The notes: generated from the sequence alone by a model not told the origin. Shown: positions 33,311 to 43,722, numbered from the stretch's first letter. The stretch: DNA of 64,000 nucleotides from Fabrea salina (GCA_022984795.1 JALIHJ010000004.1:62001-126000); one strand, 5' to 3'. Numbers and translations: made by a program.

Positions 33311-34876
33311 TTAGTAAAAATCAAACACCTGAGGAATGTTTTTGTTTTCAATGTTTTCGTCGTTTTTGTGCTCAAAACCGTAAAACTTGCCAATGATGTT
33401 CACAGACATCTTGTAAACTAACTTGTTAGGGTGCATTTGGAGCTTTTCGAGCTTGTCTAAGCCTCCCATTTGGTGGAACTTCACTGCAAAGTCGTTTACT
33501 TTAAAAGACTTCTTGGGTGCTAAGGCGTCGTTTCCAGCAGTTAAAATGTTTTCAAGCGCTTTCAGCACAGTCATAAGTACTTTCGAGTCAGGGAACTCCA
33601 AAGACTCCACTAACTGTTCCAAAGCTCCCATTTCTACCAACTTAACTACTAAGTGGGCTTTCAAAAAACGGGTGGAGTTGGCAACACACCAAATAGCTTC
33701 TTTGCGCAGCTGGAGGTCTGGTTCTTGCAAGCACTCAACTACGCACTGCATGCAGGGGTGCTGGACCATTTGGTAGACTTGCTGTTGGTTGCCTGCAAGT
33801 ATGTTGCTGATTCCCCACAAGGCTTCTTTCTTAATTGCTCTAACTGGACTTGCAAGCAAAGGAACTAGTTTGTCAATAACTCCTAAGTTAAGGAGTGTCT
33901 GTGTGTGGAAGTCACTTCCAGCAAGGATGTTACCTACAGTGCGCAGAGCTGGCACTTGCACATCGCTGTTAGAGTGAGCTATCAGGTCTAGAATATCCTT
34001 TGAGCAGTTTGTTTTCAGAACTTCAGATATCAACTCTTCACTGCTGTCAGTTAAAAAGTTCAAAATCCAACAAGTGTCTTTAACTACTTCTGCATTGTTC
34101 ACCCTTAAGAACTTAGGAACCATCCCTAAAACCTCTCTGCAAAGGTTTCTAGGCGGACAAGGTGTACCCCTACACAGGTTACTGATCATCCAAACAACAG
34201 TGCTTAGGAACTCCAAACTAGTATTTTGGTTTAAACACCTTAAGCAAGCGTGCCACACTCCTGTAGCTATTACCTTGTTTCGGCAGTTGGTGTCTGTACC
34301 CGCTAGGTTTGCATGGGCCCATACACAGAGTTCTTTTAAAGCTTGGCACTCAGTAGAAAAAAACACCTTAGCAATAAGTTCTACAACCTGAGCCTCAATA
34401 AGTCTTTGCAAGTACTCTTGAGGAGCACAAGCTAAGTTCACTAAACAGGACACTATGTTTCTGTCTAGTTGGGAGTTCGAACCTAAGGAGTTTAAGAGTT
34501 TCTTAGGCACGCCTGAGTTGTAAACTTGAGCAAAAGCAGAGTTTGGAAAGTTCCTTAAAACCCTGTTGAGTACCAAAACTAAGTCTGAGATTTCATAGGA
34601 ACTAGAAATGTAGTTGAGAAGTACTTCTAGTTTGGAATTTTCGTCAAGATTGGGTGCAAACAGTTCTGGGTAGAGCCCAAGAAAGTGTTCAGGCAGCAAG
34701 TTCTCGAACAAGTTTGAGTTACCGAAATGGGGGGCTGAGTGCAGGGCTCTTTTCTTGGAAAAAGAACTGAGTCTTTTTTTCTTCCTGAGTTCCACAAAAG
34801 ACTCTTCACGTTTCCTTTGGAGTTCTTGGATGTCTATTGACTGGAAAACCCGTTTACGCTCTTCTAGTCTTTTCAT
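33311..34876 (-). CDS. Importin alpha (karyopherin alpha)
   Basis: The 521-residue protein has an N-terminal importin-beta-binding segment (R-K-R-E-E-S-F-V-E-L-R-K-K-K-R) and about ten armadillo repeats with the paired Trp/Asn motif that binds nuclear localisation signals (W-x-x-x-N, for example A-L-W-G-I-S-N-I-L-A-G-N and A-I-W-C-V-A-N-S). It ends in a short acidic tail. Importin alpha carries NLS cargo with importin beta into the nucleus. I chose ATG 34876; an in-frame upstream TTG was rejected. The start is 37 bp from the divergent BCAT gene. Confidence 0.95.
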   Translation of the reverse strand: MKRLEERKRVFQSIDIQELQRKREESFVELRKKKRLSSFSKKRALHSAPHFGNSNLFENLLPEHFLGLYPELFAPNLDENSKLEVLLNYISSSYEISDLVLVLNRVLRNFPNSAFAQVYNSGVPKKLLNSLGSNSQLDRNIVSCLVNLACAPQEYLQRLIEAQVVELIAKVFFSTECQALKELCVWAHANLAGTDTNCRNKVIATGVWHACLRCLNQNTSLEFLSTVVWMISNLCRGTPCPPRNLCREVLGMVPKFLRVNNAEVVKDTCWILNFLTDSSEELISEVLKTNCSKDILDLIAHSNSDVQVPALRTVGNILAGSDFHTQTLLNLGVIDKLVPLLASPVRAIKKEALWGISNILAGNQQQVYQMVQHPCMQCVVECLQEPDLQLRKEAIWCVANSTRFLKAHLVVKLVEMGALEQLVESLEFPDSKVLMTVLKALENILTAGNDALAPKKSFKVNDFAVKFHQMGGLDKLEKLQMHPNKLVYKMSVNIIGKFYGFEHKNDENIENKNIPQVFDFY

Positions 34877-34913
34877 TTGTGTATTCAAAATATGAATGAT
34901 TACTTTGTAATAA

Positions 34914-36041
34914 ATGTGGTTAAATTTTAGGCGTCTGCAGAGACTTTACTCAAACATAAGTCACTCGAACTTAAAAGTAACTTACACGAGCACTCCTAAA
35001 CCAAAGCCTAACCTTGAGACTCCGTTAGCTTTTGGAACAGCTTCCACAGATCACATTTTGGTGATAGACTGGACTTCAACAAGTGGCTGGGAGCAACCCC
35101 AAATAGTTCCTTACGGACCTTTTCAGCTAGACCCCTGTGCTTCAGTTCTTCACTACGCCACTGAAGTCTTTGAAGGAATGAAAGCTTACAAGACCGAAGA
35201 TGGAAAGTTCCTTTTGTTTAGGCCTGAAAAAAACATGGACCGCATGCGCTCCAGTGTAGCTTCCGTGGGACTTCCTGACTTTGACGGTGGGGAGTTCCTT
35301 AAGTGCTTAAAAGAGTTGATTAAAATAGACAAAGACTGGATTCCTTCCAAAAAGGGCTACAGTTTGTATGTGCGTCCCACCATGATAGCCACTGACCCCA
35401 GACTAGGAGTTGTCAAACCTAGTAACGCTAAACTTTTTGTGGTGCTGACAGCTGTGGGTCCATATTTTCCACAAGGCTTCAAACCAGTCAAGCTTTACTG
35501 TGACGAAAACGTAGTAAGGGCTTGGCCAGGAGGAGTAGGGGACAGAAAGATAGGAGGCAACTACGCTCCAGGAATTTCAATTACTGAAAAGGTCAACAAA
35601 CTAGGCTACAGCCAAATGCTTTGGCTTGTAAACAACTATGTAACTGAAGTGGGTACAATGAACTTTTTTGTGTTTTGGAAAAACGAAGCAGGTGAAGAGG
35701 AACTTATAACAGCACCACTGGACTCTACTATACTGCCTGGAGTAACTAGGGACTCGATACTGTCCTTAGCAAGGGATTGGAACCAATTCAAAGTTTCTGA
35801 AAGAAAGTTCACCATTGACGAGTTCATAAAAGCCTCTGAAGAAGGAAGAATTATTGAGGCTTTTGGAGCAGGCACTGCTTGTGTAGTGTGTCCTGTAGAG
35901 ACTATCCACTTTAAAGGCAAAGACCACGAAATCCCCTTGAAACTTGGCGAGAGCGGAGAACTTGCTAAAAGGTTCCTGGAAGAGATTCAAGGCATACAGT
36001 ACGGGAAAAAGGACCACCCGTGGGCTCACCAGATTCTTTAA
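34914..36041 (+). CDS. Branched-chain amino acid aminotransferase, mitochondrial
   Basis: The 375-residue PLP enzyme starts with an Arg-rich presequence (M-W-L-N-F-R-R-L-Q-R-L-Y-S-N), so mitochondrial targeting is likely. It keeps the BCAT hallmarks: F-E-G-M-K-A-Y, R-P-E-K-N-M-D-R-M, Y-V-R-P, G-V-G-D-R-K-I-G-G-N-Y with the PLP lysine, E-V-G-T-M-N and E-A-F-G-A-G-T-A. BCAT swaps the amino group between Leu, Ile or Val and 2-oxoglutarate. Length is typical. The next gene begins 16 bp after the stop. Confidence 0.95.
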   Translation: MWLNFRRLQRLYSNISHSNLKVTYTSTPKPKPNLETPLAFGTASTDHILVIDWTSTSGWEQPQIVPYGPFQLDPCASVLHYATEVFEGMKAYKTEDGKFLLFRPEKNMDRMRSSVASVGLPDFDGGEFLKCLKELIKIDKDWIPSKKGYSLYVRPTMIATDPRLGVVKPSNAKLFVVLTAVGPYFPQGFKPVKLYCDENVVRAWPGGVGDRKIGGNYAPGISITEKVNKLGYSQMLWLVNNYVTEVGTMNFFVFWKNEAGEEELITAPLDSTILPGVTRDSILSLARDWNQFKVSERKFTIDEFIKASEEGRIIEAFGAGTACVVCPVETIHFKGKDHEIPLKLGESGELAKRFLEEIQGIQYGKKDHPWAHQIL

Positions 36042-36057
36042 CTAAGGGTTATTAAAG

Positions 36058-38487
36058 ATGTCTTTTAAGTATGCAAAGCACGACGACATTGAAGAAACTC
36101 TGTACTTAAAGGTGAACAAACTACTAGACCCCAACCGAATACTTGGAATTTACGACAAGCCTGAGTCTTCGGGTGCAGCACTTGTGATTACTGTAAAGTT
36201 GTTTTCTGGAAAGAACCTACTGTTTACCACTACCAAAGGAATCTTTAAAATCCCCAACGATGCACAAACACTCTGCTGCTTTTCACTGCCAATGAGCATC
36301 CAAGACCTTCCTTCAGACTGTGTTTTATACATTTACGTGTGGTCTACTTCTAGAAAGCTAACCCAGATACCTGCAGCAAGCACTACACTACCTATTTTCA
36401 CCTCTGAGTTCGAAAAGTTCCCTTTGAAGTCAGGCTGTTTAAGCTTGAGACAAGGAACTTACCAGCTGTCTTTGTGGCCTGAAAAAAGTGCAGACCAAGT
36501 GTACACGCCAGGCATAATGGACAACCCACAACTTTCAGAACTGTATTCATTGTGTTACAAAAAAGAAAAGTTCGAGTTAGGCATGATTGAAAAAATCAAA
36601 TGGATTGACGAAAAAACTATTCCTTCCATGGAAAAACGAATTGAAGAAATATGTGAAGAAGCCAACTTGTGCTTGTTGGAAGTTGAACTTCCTAGGTTTT
36701 ACACTTCAGTTTTCTTTGAAGAAAACAAGTACGAAGTCGAACAAGAAGCTTTGTTTGCAGAGTCCAACTTAACTATTGTTCCTGACTTCGAAGTAATTTA
36801 CGAACGCATAGACCCCAAAGCTGAACTTTACTTAACTCTTAGTAGGTCAGACCTCAGTCACAAAGAACTACGCCCAACTGGAGAAGTCATTGACCAAATC
36901 AACGAAATCCTGAACTTGCCTGACCACAAAGCACTTGTTCCTGAACAAAGTTACTTGATTTGGCTTTACAGGTACTCTTTACTTGGGAACAAGCACGCAC
37001 TAGTTAAGTTCCTGCACTCAGTTAACTGGGGCAACGAAAAGGAAGAAGAAATAGCTGTGCAGATGATGAGGGAGTGGTCTCCTATAGACAAAGAAGACTC
37101 TTTGAACCTGCTTTCAGTTAACTTTTCGTGCAACACTCACTACTCCACGTTAGTGACTAAAGGCATTGCTGAAGTGCGCAAGTACGCTGTGGAAAGACTA
37201 GACACTTGCTCCGACTCAGACTTGTCTTCCATACTGCTCCAGTTAGTTCAAGCCATTAGGTACGAAAACACAGAAGACTCCCCTTTAAAAGACTTGTTGC
37301 TTAGAAGAGCTTTAGACTGCACTGAAATAGCTATATACCTGTTTTGGTACTTAAACGTGGAGTCCAAAAACCCCTCTAGTTCAGTTACTGACTGGTACAG
37401 ACGAGTCTTTGAAAGCACTTTTAACTTTATTGCAGAAAAAGCACCTGAAACTATGAAGTACATAGAAGCCCAAGTCACTTTGAAACTTAAACTGCTAGAG
37501 ATTTCAAACACTATCAGAAAAAACAAAGGAGACACTTCTTCATTTGACAAGAAGAAAGCCAAGTTGAAGCAGTTAGTTGAGGAGATCAAAGACTTCAAAG
37601 AACCTGTTCCTTCTTTTTTCGAACACAACACTGTTCTCACAGGGATTTTGCCTCCAGAGTGCAACGTTTACGCAAGCAAACAGTACCCTATAAAAGTAGT
37701 TTTCAAAACTCCAGACCCCTTAGTGACAGTTGCAGCTATGTACAAAAGTGGAGATGACCTAAGGCAGGACCAACTGATCATTCAAATTATCAGGCTTATG
37801 GACAACTTACTCAAGAACGTGAACTTAGACATGTGCTTAACTCTTTACAACGTAGTTGCTACCAGTAACTCTGACGGTTTTGTGGAGTTTGTGCCTAACT
37901 CAAGCACTATCCACGACAGGATCCAGAAGAAACAACTCTTAAGTGCTTACTTAAACGACAACAAAGCCAACAACCCTGAAATATTTGAAACGTTCATTAA
38001 AAGCTGTGCAGGTTACTGCGTGATTACTTACTTGCTGGGAATAGGAGACAGGCACTTAGAAAACCTTATGATAGACAACACAGGTCACTTGTTCCACATA
38101 GACTTCGGCTACGTACTGGGGAAAGACCCTAAACCAATGCCTCCTCCCTTTAAGCTCTGCAAAGAAATGGTAGAAGCTATGGGGGGTGAAAGGAGTCCTG
38201 GCTACGAAAGGTTTAAGCTAAAGTGTGTAGAGGTGTTTATGCACTTGAGGAAGCACTGCAAGTTAATTGTGAACTTGTTTTACTTGATGATTCACTCTGG
38301 ACTGTCAGGGATGCAAGGAGACCCCCTGAAGATCATTGACAAGTTGTACGAACGCTTCAAAATCGGACTTAGCGACGAAAAGGCTGAAAGGTACTTTTTA
38401 GAACTGATCACAGAAAGTGTAAACGCTTTGATGCCCCAAATCTTAGAGAAGATCCACGTCTGGGCGATTTACTGGAAGAAAATTTAG
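36058..38487 (+). CDS. VPS34: Class III phosphatidylinositol 3-kinase VPS34
   Basis: The 809-residue protein has the class III layout: N-terminal C2 domain (about 20-150), helical PIK domain (about 280-450; P-E-Q-S-Y-L-I-W-L-Y-R-Y) and kinase domain (about 530-805). The kinase shows G-D-D-L-R-Q-D-Q-L, G-I-G-D-R-H-L-E-N-L-M and H-I-D-F-G-Y-V-L-G, all intact. VPS34 makes PI3P on endosomes and autophagosomes with VPS15 and Beclin-like partners. No Ras-binding domain is present, as expected for this class. It is 38 bp from the next gene. Confidence 0.95.
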   Translation: MSFKYAKHDDIEETLYLKVNKLLDPNRILGIYDKPESSGAALVITVKLFSGKNLLFTTTKGIFKIPNDAQTLCCFSLPMSIQDLPSDCVLYIYVWSTSRKLTQIPAASTTLPIFTSEFEKFPLKSGCLSLRQGTYQLSLWPEKSADQVYTPGIMDNPQLSELYSLCYKKEKFELGMIEKIKWIDEKTIPSMEKRIEEICEEANLCLLEVELPRFYTSVFFEENKYEVEQEALFAESNLTIVPDFEVIYERIDPKAELYLTLSRSDLSHKELRPTGEVIDQINEILNLPDHKALVPEQSYLIWLYRYSLLGNKHALVKFLHSVNWGNEKEEEIAVQMMREWSPIDKEDSLNLLSVNFSCNTHYSTLVTKGIAEVRKYAVERLDTCSDSDLSSILLQLVQAIRYENTEDSPLKDLLLRRALDCTEIAIYLFWYLNVESKNPSSSVTDWYRRVFESTFNFIAEKAPETMKYIEAQVTLKLKLLEISNTIRKNKGDTSSFDKKKAKLKQLVEEIKDFKEPVPSFFEHNTVLTGILPPECNVYASKQYPIKVVFKTPDPLVTVAAMYKSGDDLRQDQLIIQIIRLMDNLLKNVNLDMCLTLYNVVATSNSDGFVEFVPNSSTIHDRIQKKQLLSAYLNDNKANNPEIFETFIKSCAGYCVITYLLGIGDRHLENLMIDNTGHLFHIDFGYVLGKDPKPMPPPFKLCKEMVEAMGGERSPGYERFKLKCVEVFMHLRKHCKLIVNLFYLMIHSGLSGMQGDPLKIIDKLYERFKIGLSDEKAERYFLELITESVNALMPQILEKIHVWAIYWKKI

Positions 38488-38525
38488 TGAAAACATAACA
38501 GTTAAACTCAGCAAGTTAAGTATAA

Positions 38526-39434
38526 ATGGAAGACGAGTGGCTGGAAACTTTGAAACAGGGCAAATGCTTGCCTGAATCTGAACTTTTTTCTCTGTGCGAA
38601 AAAGTCAAATCAATTCTGATGGAAGAAAACAACGTGCAGCCTGTGAATTCGCCCGTAATAGTCTGTGGAGACATCCACGGTCAGTTTTATGACTTGTTAG
38701 AACTCTTCAGAACAGGAGGCGAAATTCCTAACTACAACTATATCTTTATGGGCGACTACGTGGACAGAGGGTACAACTCCATTGAAACTTTTGAACTTCT
38801 TTTAGCTTTGAAAGCTAGGTACCCCGCTAACATCACGCTTCTGCGCGGTAACCACGAAAGTCGCCAAATCACCCAAGTCTACGGTTTCTACGACGAATGC
38901 CAGCGCAAGTACGGCAACGCTAACCCCTGGAAGTACTGCACTGAAGTGTTTGACTACCTGAACATAGCTGCAATAGTAGACAACAAAGTTCTGTGTATAC
39001 ACGGAGGACTTTCACCTGAGGTGAAGACCCTTGATCAGGTGCGTGTGATTGACAGGAAGGTCGAGATCCCCCACGAAGGAGCTTTTTGTGACCTCATGTG
39101 GAGTGACCCCGACGACATCGAAACCTGGAGCATGAGTCCCAGAGGCGCAGGGTGGGTCTTTGGTTCGAAAGTTACTGAGGAGTTCAACCACATCAACGAC
39201 TTAACTTTGATCTGCAGAGCCCACCAACTAGTTAACGAAGGATACAAGTTTTGGTTCCCCAAACAGAACTTGGTTACTGTGTGGAGTGCTCCTAACTACT
39301 GTTACAGGTGCGGAAACAAAGCAGCAATTTTGCACATAAACGAAGACTTGACGAATGATTTTAAGTTGTTTGATACTGTACCAGAGAGCTCTAGAAGCCT
39401 TCCTCCGCGCTCCGTAGTTCCTTACTTCTTATAA
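38526..39434 (+). CDS. PPP6C: Protein phosphatase 6 catalytic subunit
   Basis: The 302-residue phosphatase has intact metal motifs G-D-I-H-G-Q-F, G-D-Y-V-D-R-G and G-N-H-E-S-R. Of the PP2A-like group it matches PP6 best: N-V-Q-P-V-x-x-[18 protein letters not shown] and the final P-Y-F-L (PP2A and PP4 end D-Y-F-L). The C-terminal Leu is the usual methylation site. PP6 acts with SAPS and ankyrin subunits in mitosis and signalling in other eukaryotes. Confidence 0.93.
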   Translation: MEDEWLETLKQGKCLPESELFSLCEKVKSILMEENNVQPVNSPVIVCGDIHGQFYDLLELFRTGGEIPNYNYIFMGDYVDRGYNSIETFELLLALKARYPANITLLRGNHESRQITQVYGFYDECQRKYGNANPWKYCTEVFDYLNIAAIVDNKVLCIHGGLSPEVKTLDQVRVIDRKVEIPHEGAFCDLMWSDPDDIETWSMSPRGAGWVFGSKVTEEFNHINDLTLICRAHQLVNEGYKFWFPKQNLVTVWSAPNYCYRCGNKAAILHINEDLTNDFKLFDTVPESSRSLPPRSVVPYFL

Positions 39435-39452
39435 TTAAACTTCGAAATAAAA

Positions 39453-39884
39453 ATGTCTTATATCACAGAAACCATAGTACCGGCAAAGTTTTTGTCCCTG
39501 ATCTCCCAAGTAGTTATGACAATCACTATTGTTTTCACGAGGAAGGACCACATCTACACTGCTTTGGGAAACGACGCTTCAGAAAGCTCTTCGGAGTTCG
39601 AGGACGCAGAGGTGTCCTTGTTGGCCTGTATAACTCTTGCTTTGATTTTTAATGCCTTTGAAGTAGGGGTTTTGTTTTCAGGAGTGTCTTTGTTCCACGA
39701 CAAAGTCAACATCTCAGAAATATTTTTGCACTGTGTAGGAGTGATACTGCTCTCGTGGTTTATTTTGGACGACTGGACTTATGAAGCCATTTGGGCTATT
39801 TGGACTTTCACGAGTTTAGTGCCTTTTTTGCTCGAAATACTTGTAGTAGCCACTAGCAGAAGAATTTATAAAGTAAAGACTTAA
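39453..39884 (+). CDS. TMEM107: TMEM107-like ciliary transition zone protein
   Basis: This 143-residue protein has four membrane segments and matches TMEM107 along its length: V-P-A-K-F-L-S-L-I, I-V-F-T-R-K-D, G-V-L-F-S-G-V-S-L-F and F-I-L-D-D-W-T. TMEM107 is part of the transition zone (MKS module) that controls which membrane proteins enter cilia. The gene begins 18 bp after PP6 and ends 2 bp before the SDA1 ATG. Confidence 0.88.
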   Translation: MSYITETIVPAKFLSLISQVVMTITIVFTRKDHIYTALGNDASESSSEFEDAEVSLLACITLALIFNAFEVGVLFSGVSLFHDKVNISEIFLHCVGVILLSWFILDDWTYEAIWAIWTFTSLVPFLLEILVVATSRRIYKVKT

Positions 39885-39886
39885 TA

Positions 39887-41920
39887 ATGGAAAACTTAAC
39901 ACAACTGCAGTCTTTAGTTAAAAGAGACCCTGAGTCTTACCGAGAGGTTGTCCAGGAACACATCCAAGAATTCGAAAACTTATTCACAGAGTTCCCTGAA
40001 GCACCTAATGCCCAGCACGAAAGGCTAGGACAACTAATGAAGTTCTTAGGCCAAGTGTCAGCTTTTTTTGTGGAGGAGCTCAAGAACTTCCCTTCGAAGC
40101 TGTTAACTGTGCTAAACAACTACCACACAGCACTTAACCCTGAGTTCAGAAAAGCCCTTTTTGGAACACTAGTGATGCTCAGGAACCGAGAACAAATTCC
40201 AGCTTTATCTATTTTGCCTGTGTGCTTTAAGTTGTTTAGGTGCCAAGACAAAGAACTCAGAAGGAATGCCTTCAACTTCATGGTGTCTGACATCAAAAGA
40301 ATCAACAAGCACTCCCAAAACTACCAACTCAACAAACAACTTCAGGGGTTTGTTTACTCGATGGTGGATGACTCCAACTTAACCGCAGCTAAAAAAAGCA
40401 TCCACTTGATGATGACTATGTACACCAAGCGTATTTGGACTGACAGCCGAACAGTAAACGTGATAGCAAGTGGCTGCTGTTCTAAACAGCCTAAAATAGT
40501 AAGAATTGCTTCTACCTTTTTGATTGAAGCTGACCAAGAAATGCTAGCAAGTGACTCTGAAGACGAAGAAGAAGAACCCTGTGCAGAAGTGATTGGTGCT
40601 AAAAAAAGCAAAAGCTACGTTAAAAACAAAGAAAAGGAACTCAAACTCTACCAAAAAAGACAAAGAAGGAAAGAAAGGAGAAAACTTGCCCAAAACCCTG
40701 CTTTTTTAACTGTGGACCAACTTAACGACCCTCAAGGCTTTGTTGAGTCTGTTTTCAAAAACCTAAAAAAGAACTTTTCTAAGGGCAACTACGATGCAAG
40801 GATCTTGATGATGCAAGTCATAGCCAGGGTAGTTGGAAGGCACAAACTAATGCTTTTGGATTTGTACTCTTACTTACACAGGTACTTAAACCCCAAGGCC
40901 AAAAGAATCGCCCATATACTTGTGATATGTGCTGAGGCCTGCCACGAGTTAGTGCCTCCTGATGAACTTAAACCAATAATTACTAAACTCAAAAACAACT
41001 TTGTAAGCGAACACTGCAGTGAAGAAACTATTACTCAGGGACTAAACGCTATCAGGGAGATTTGCAAAAGACAACCACTTGCAGTTGAAGCTGAAGAACT
41101 CGAAGACTTAACTGGCTTCAAAGACTACAAAAACAAGTCGGTGATTATGGCTGCAAGTTCACTTATAAACCTTTACAGAGAAGTTAAGCCTTCACTGCTT
41201 AAAAAGAAACTAAGGGGAGAAGGAGAAGACCAGTTCGGGAACTATGGGGAGTCTAAGGTTTACACAAGCATCCCAGGAGTTGAGTACTTAAGTAAGCCCC
41301 CAGGAGAAAAGGAATTCAAACACAACCAAACTGTTTTTTTGAGGAAGCCTATGCAGAAGTCCGCAAACATGAAGAAGCTTGAAGAGTACCTGGAAAAAAA
41401 CCAAACACAAGAACAAAGCTCAGGTGAAGACTCAGAAAAAGACTCCAATCCAGAACTGAGTGAAGAAAAGCCAGAAAGCCAAGATGAAAAAGAAACACAA
41501 GACTTCATCACAATTGGCTGTGAAAGAATCCTCACACAAAAGGACTTCAGAATAATCAGACAGAGACAAAGAGAAGCAGAAGCCAGACTAAGGAAAAGTG
41601 CTCCACAAGAAGAGTCCAGCCAAGAAGAAGAAGAAAACCCTCACGGGTTCTTAGAAGACGAAGACATAAACACCCACAAACCCGAAAAAAAGAAGTCCAT
41701 TGTGAAGAAAGAAAAACAAAAGTTCAAAAGAAACGAAAAAAAAGGAGGCAAAACACACAAACAACACGCCAAAAACAAACCTAGCTTAATGGTAGTTGCC
41801 AAGAAACGAACTGACCAAAAAGACAAACTCAAAAACACAACTAAAAAACTAAAAAACGTCAAACAACAACTAGGAAGAATCAACAAAAGGTTCGGAAAAG
41901 CATCTAAAAAAGTAAACTAA
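39887..41920 (+). CDS. SDAD1: SDA1-like ribosome biogenesis protein
   Basis: The 677-residue protein follows SDA1: helical N-terminal half (F-P-x-x-L-L-T-V-L-N-N-Y-H, R-K-A-L-F-G-T-L-V-M-L-R-N, F-R-C-Q-D-K-E-L-R), an acidic insert, the E-R-R-K-L-A-Q-N-P-A-F segment and a Lys-rich tail. SDA1 acts in 60S subunit maturation and export in the nucleolus. Codon start ATG 39887 lies 2 bp after the TMEM107 stop (TAATAATG). The tail ends with repeated K-K and N-K-R sequence, typical for nucleolar proteins. Confidence 0.92.
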   Translation: MENLTQLQSLVKRDPESYREVVQEHIQEFENLFTEFPEAPNAQHERLGQLMKFLGQVSAFFVEELKNFPSKLLTVLNNYHTALNPEFRKALFGTLVMLRNREQIPALSILPVCFKLFRCQDKELRRNAFNFMVSDIKRINKHSQNYQLNKQLQGFVYSMVDDSNLTAAKKSIHLMMTMYTKRIWTDSRTVNVIASGCCSKQPKIVRIASTFLIEADQEMLASDSEDEEEEPCAEVIGAKKSKSYVKNKEKELKLYQKRQRRKERRKLAQNPAFLTVDQLNDPQGFVESVFKNLKKNFSKGNYDARILMMQVIARVVGRHKLMLLDLYSYLHRYLNPKAKRIAHILVICAEACHELVPPDELKPIITKLKNNFVSEHCSEETITQGLNAIREICKRQPLAVEAEELEDLTGFKDYKNKSVIMAASSLINLYREVKPSLLKKKLRGEGEDQFGNYGESKVYTSIPGVEYLSKPPGEKEFKHNQTVFLRKPMQKSANMKKLEEYLEKNQTQEQSSGEDSEKDSNPELSEEKPESQDEKETQDFITIGCERILTQKDFRIIRQRQREAEARLRKSAPQEESSQEEEENPHGFLEDEDINTHKPEKKKSIVKKEKQKFKRNEKKGGKTHKQHAKNKPSLMVVAKKRTDQKDKLKNTTKKLKNVKQQLGRINKRFGKASKKVN

Positions 41921-41925
41921 TAAAA

Positions 41926-43374
41926 ATGGGGTCACTTTTAAACAAAAAAGCGCGTTCAAACCAACTAGAAGTCTTAGTTGAACACATGAACTCACTGTTT
42001 GACGAAATCCAAGAGTACGATCTACCTGACAACTTAGTTGTGAAAATCCAAGAATTGCTCCAAAACTACTTAAAGTTAACTGAAGAACACTCTGAACTCC
42101 AAAACTTACTTAAGGTTTACCAAGACAAAGAAAACCTTGAAAACTTCAAGCAGTGCCAAGCCAGGATGTCCAGAAGAACCCTTATTCCTGAACAGTTTTT
42201 CCAGGAAACCTTTGAAGAGCACCCACAAAATACACAAATACCCCAGATTGTAGAGCCAAGTCCTTTGCCTCTCCAGTCCATTCCCCCACCTCCTGCTCCT
42301 CCTCTGCCTCAAGCAACCAAGCCTAAGTACAAAACCCTTTACTGGAGTAAAAAACTAGAAAATACCCAAAACACTATATTTGAATGTCACTACCAGCCCT
42401 CAATGTTCATACTCAATAAGTTTCCACACACACAAACTACTGTTAAGACTAAAAAACCCTCCCTTCCTAAGTCCCTCTTATCTTACAAAAAGGAAATTTG
42501 TATCTCTAAGTGCTTAAAAACCTTTCAACTCACTCCAGAAAGAATATTGGAAAAAGTACTTAGTTTAGACAGTCAAGTTTGTGAGGACTCTAAGTTAGAA
42601 CTACTCTACAGAGCTGTTCCTTCCAATGAAGAAGTAGCTTCTCTGAAGAACTCAAAAACTCTCAACCAAAACGAGCAACTAGCCCTTAAACTAGGATTAG
42701 TGCCTAACATCTGGAACATCTTGAGCGCAGTTAGCTTTAAAACTAACTTCAGTGAAACTATAGAAGAAATAAGCACCTGCATCAGCAACTGGCAGTGCAT
42801 AAGTTTGCAGCTTATGCAGAACAAGGCTTTAAAGTCCTTAATGGGGTTGATTCTAGCTACAGGGAATGCAATGAACCAAAGCAATCCTAAGTTCGGCAAC
42901 GCCAAAGGCTTTGGAATTGAAATACTTAAAGAATTAAACGGAGTCAAAAGTCCAGTAGACTCCAGTACTTTTGTAGAGTGTTTAGTTGCAGAGATGCAAA
43001 GTAACTTTGGGGATCCCTACGTATTCACTCCTTACGAATACGAACTACTCCAAGAAATTTCTAACTCAAGCTACACCTTACTTGAAACCTCATACAAAAA
43101 CCTTACAAGCACTTACAACAACTTGAAACTACTGCAAGTGAACTCAGAGTTTGACCAAAAGATAAGTGCTTTTTTAAAGCAAGCAAAACCCAAACTAAAG
43201 ACTCAAACCAAAAACTTTGAAGAAATGCAGGCTACTTTGGACAAGTGTCACAAGTACTTTTTATTTGGGAAAACACTAGACTCCGAAGGAAGACTTGAAC
43301 TCTTCAAGGTCCTAGCTGCCTTTTCAAGAGACTACACTGCTTGCTGCGCAAAAGCTAAGTTTTCTCTCAAATAA
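41926..43374 (+). CDS. Short formin (FH2 domain)
   Basis: The 482-residue protein begins M-G-S-L-L-N-K-K, a possible myristoylation site, then a helical stretch and a short FH1-like segment (I-P-P-P-P-A-P-P-L-P) near residue 122. The FH2 domain runs from about 137 (T-L-Y-W-S-K-K) to the end and keeps the core motif G-N-A-M-N-Q then K-G-F-G-I-E-I-L-K-E-L. FH2 dimers nucleate and move with actin filament ends. The GTPase-binding and DAD regions of diaphanous formins are absent, so regulation must differ. It starts 5 bp after SDA1. Confidence 0.92.
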   Translation: MGSLLNKKARSNQLEVLVEHMNSLFDEIQEYDLPDNLVVKIQELLQNYLKLTEEHSELQNLLKVYQDKENLENFKQCQARMSRRTLIPEQFFQETFEEHPQNTQIPQIVEPSPLPLQSIPPPPAPPLPQATKPKYKTLYWSKKLENTQNTIFECHYQPSMFILNKFPHTQTTVKTKKPSLPKSLLSYKKEICISKCLKTFQLTPERILEKVLSLDSQVCEDSKLELLYRAVPSNEEVASLKNSKTLNQNEQLALKLGLVPNIWNILSAVSFKTNFSETIEEISTCISNWQCISLQLMQNKALKSLMGLILATGNAMNQSNPKFGNAKGFGIEILKELNGVKSPVDSSTFVECLVAEMQSNFGDPYVFTPYEYELLQEISNSSYTLLETSYKNLTSTYNNLKLLQVNSEFDQKISAFLKQAKPKLKTQTKNFEEMQATLDKCHKYFLFGKTLDSEGRLELFKVLAAFSRDYTACCAKAKFSLK

Positions 43375-43382
43375 TGGTTGCA

Positions 43383-43718
43383 TTACTTATCTAGTCTTTC
43401 GTTGTCAATTCGCTGCACAAACTTGTGTTGTGCGTCGTTGTACTTGTTCCTCAGCTCGTCCAGTGCTTGTCTCCAAGAAATCAGAAGCTGTGACTTCAGA
43501 AAAGGGTCTCTTTCTTCACGTGAAGCTTCAAATTCTGCTCTTATAGAAGTTTTGATGATTTCAGACCAAGGAGTTCCGTCTGTGTGGTTCCACGTAAGGC
43601 AGTTGGCAAACTTTAAGTAGTCTCTGTACAGTAAAAGAGCTTCTCTGTTGGGAGGCGGCTTGTTAGCTCTAGCTAGGTTTTCTATGGGTTTCTCAAGTAT
43701 TCTGTCTATGACTCCCAT
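43383..43718 (-). CDS. LYR-motif protein
   Basis: The 111-residue product carries L-L-L-Y-R-D-Y-L-K-F near residue 25, then I-K-T-S-I-R-A-E-F-E and W-R-Q-A-L-D-E-L, the three-helix pattern of LYR (Complex1_LYR) proteins. These small mitochondrial proteins help build respiratory complexes or Fe-S enzymes and bind acyl-ACP. I cannot assign the exact member. ATG 43718 starts 4 bp after the stop of the upstream ketoacyl synthase; an upstream ATG at 43733 would overlap that gene and was rejected. Confidence 0.7.
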   Translation of the reverse strand: MGVIDRILEKPIENLARANKPPPNREALLLYRDYLKFANCLTWNHTDGTPWSEIIKTSIRAEFEASREERDPFLKSQLLISWRQALDELRNKYNDAQHKFVQRIDNERLDK

Positions 43719-43722
43719 TTTA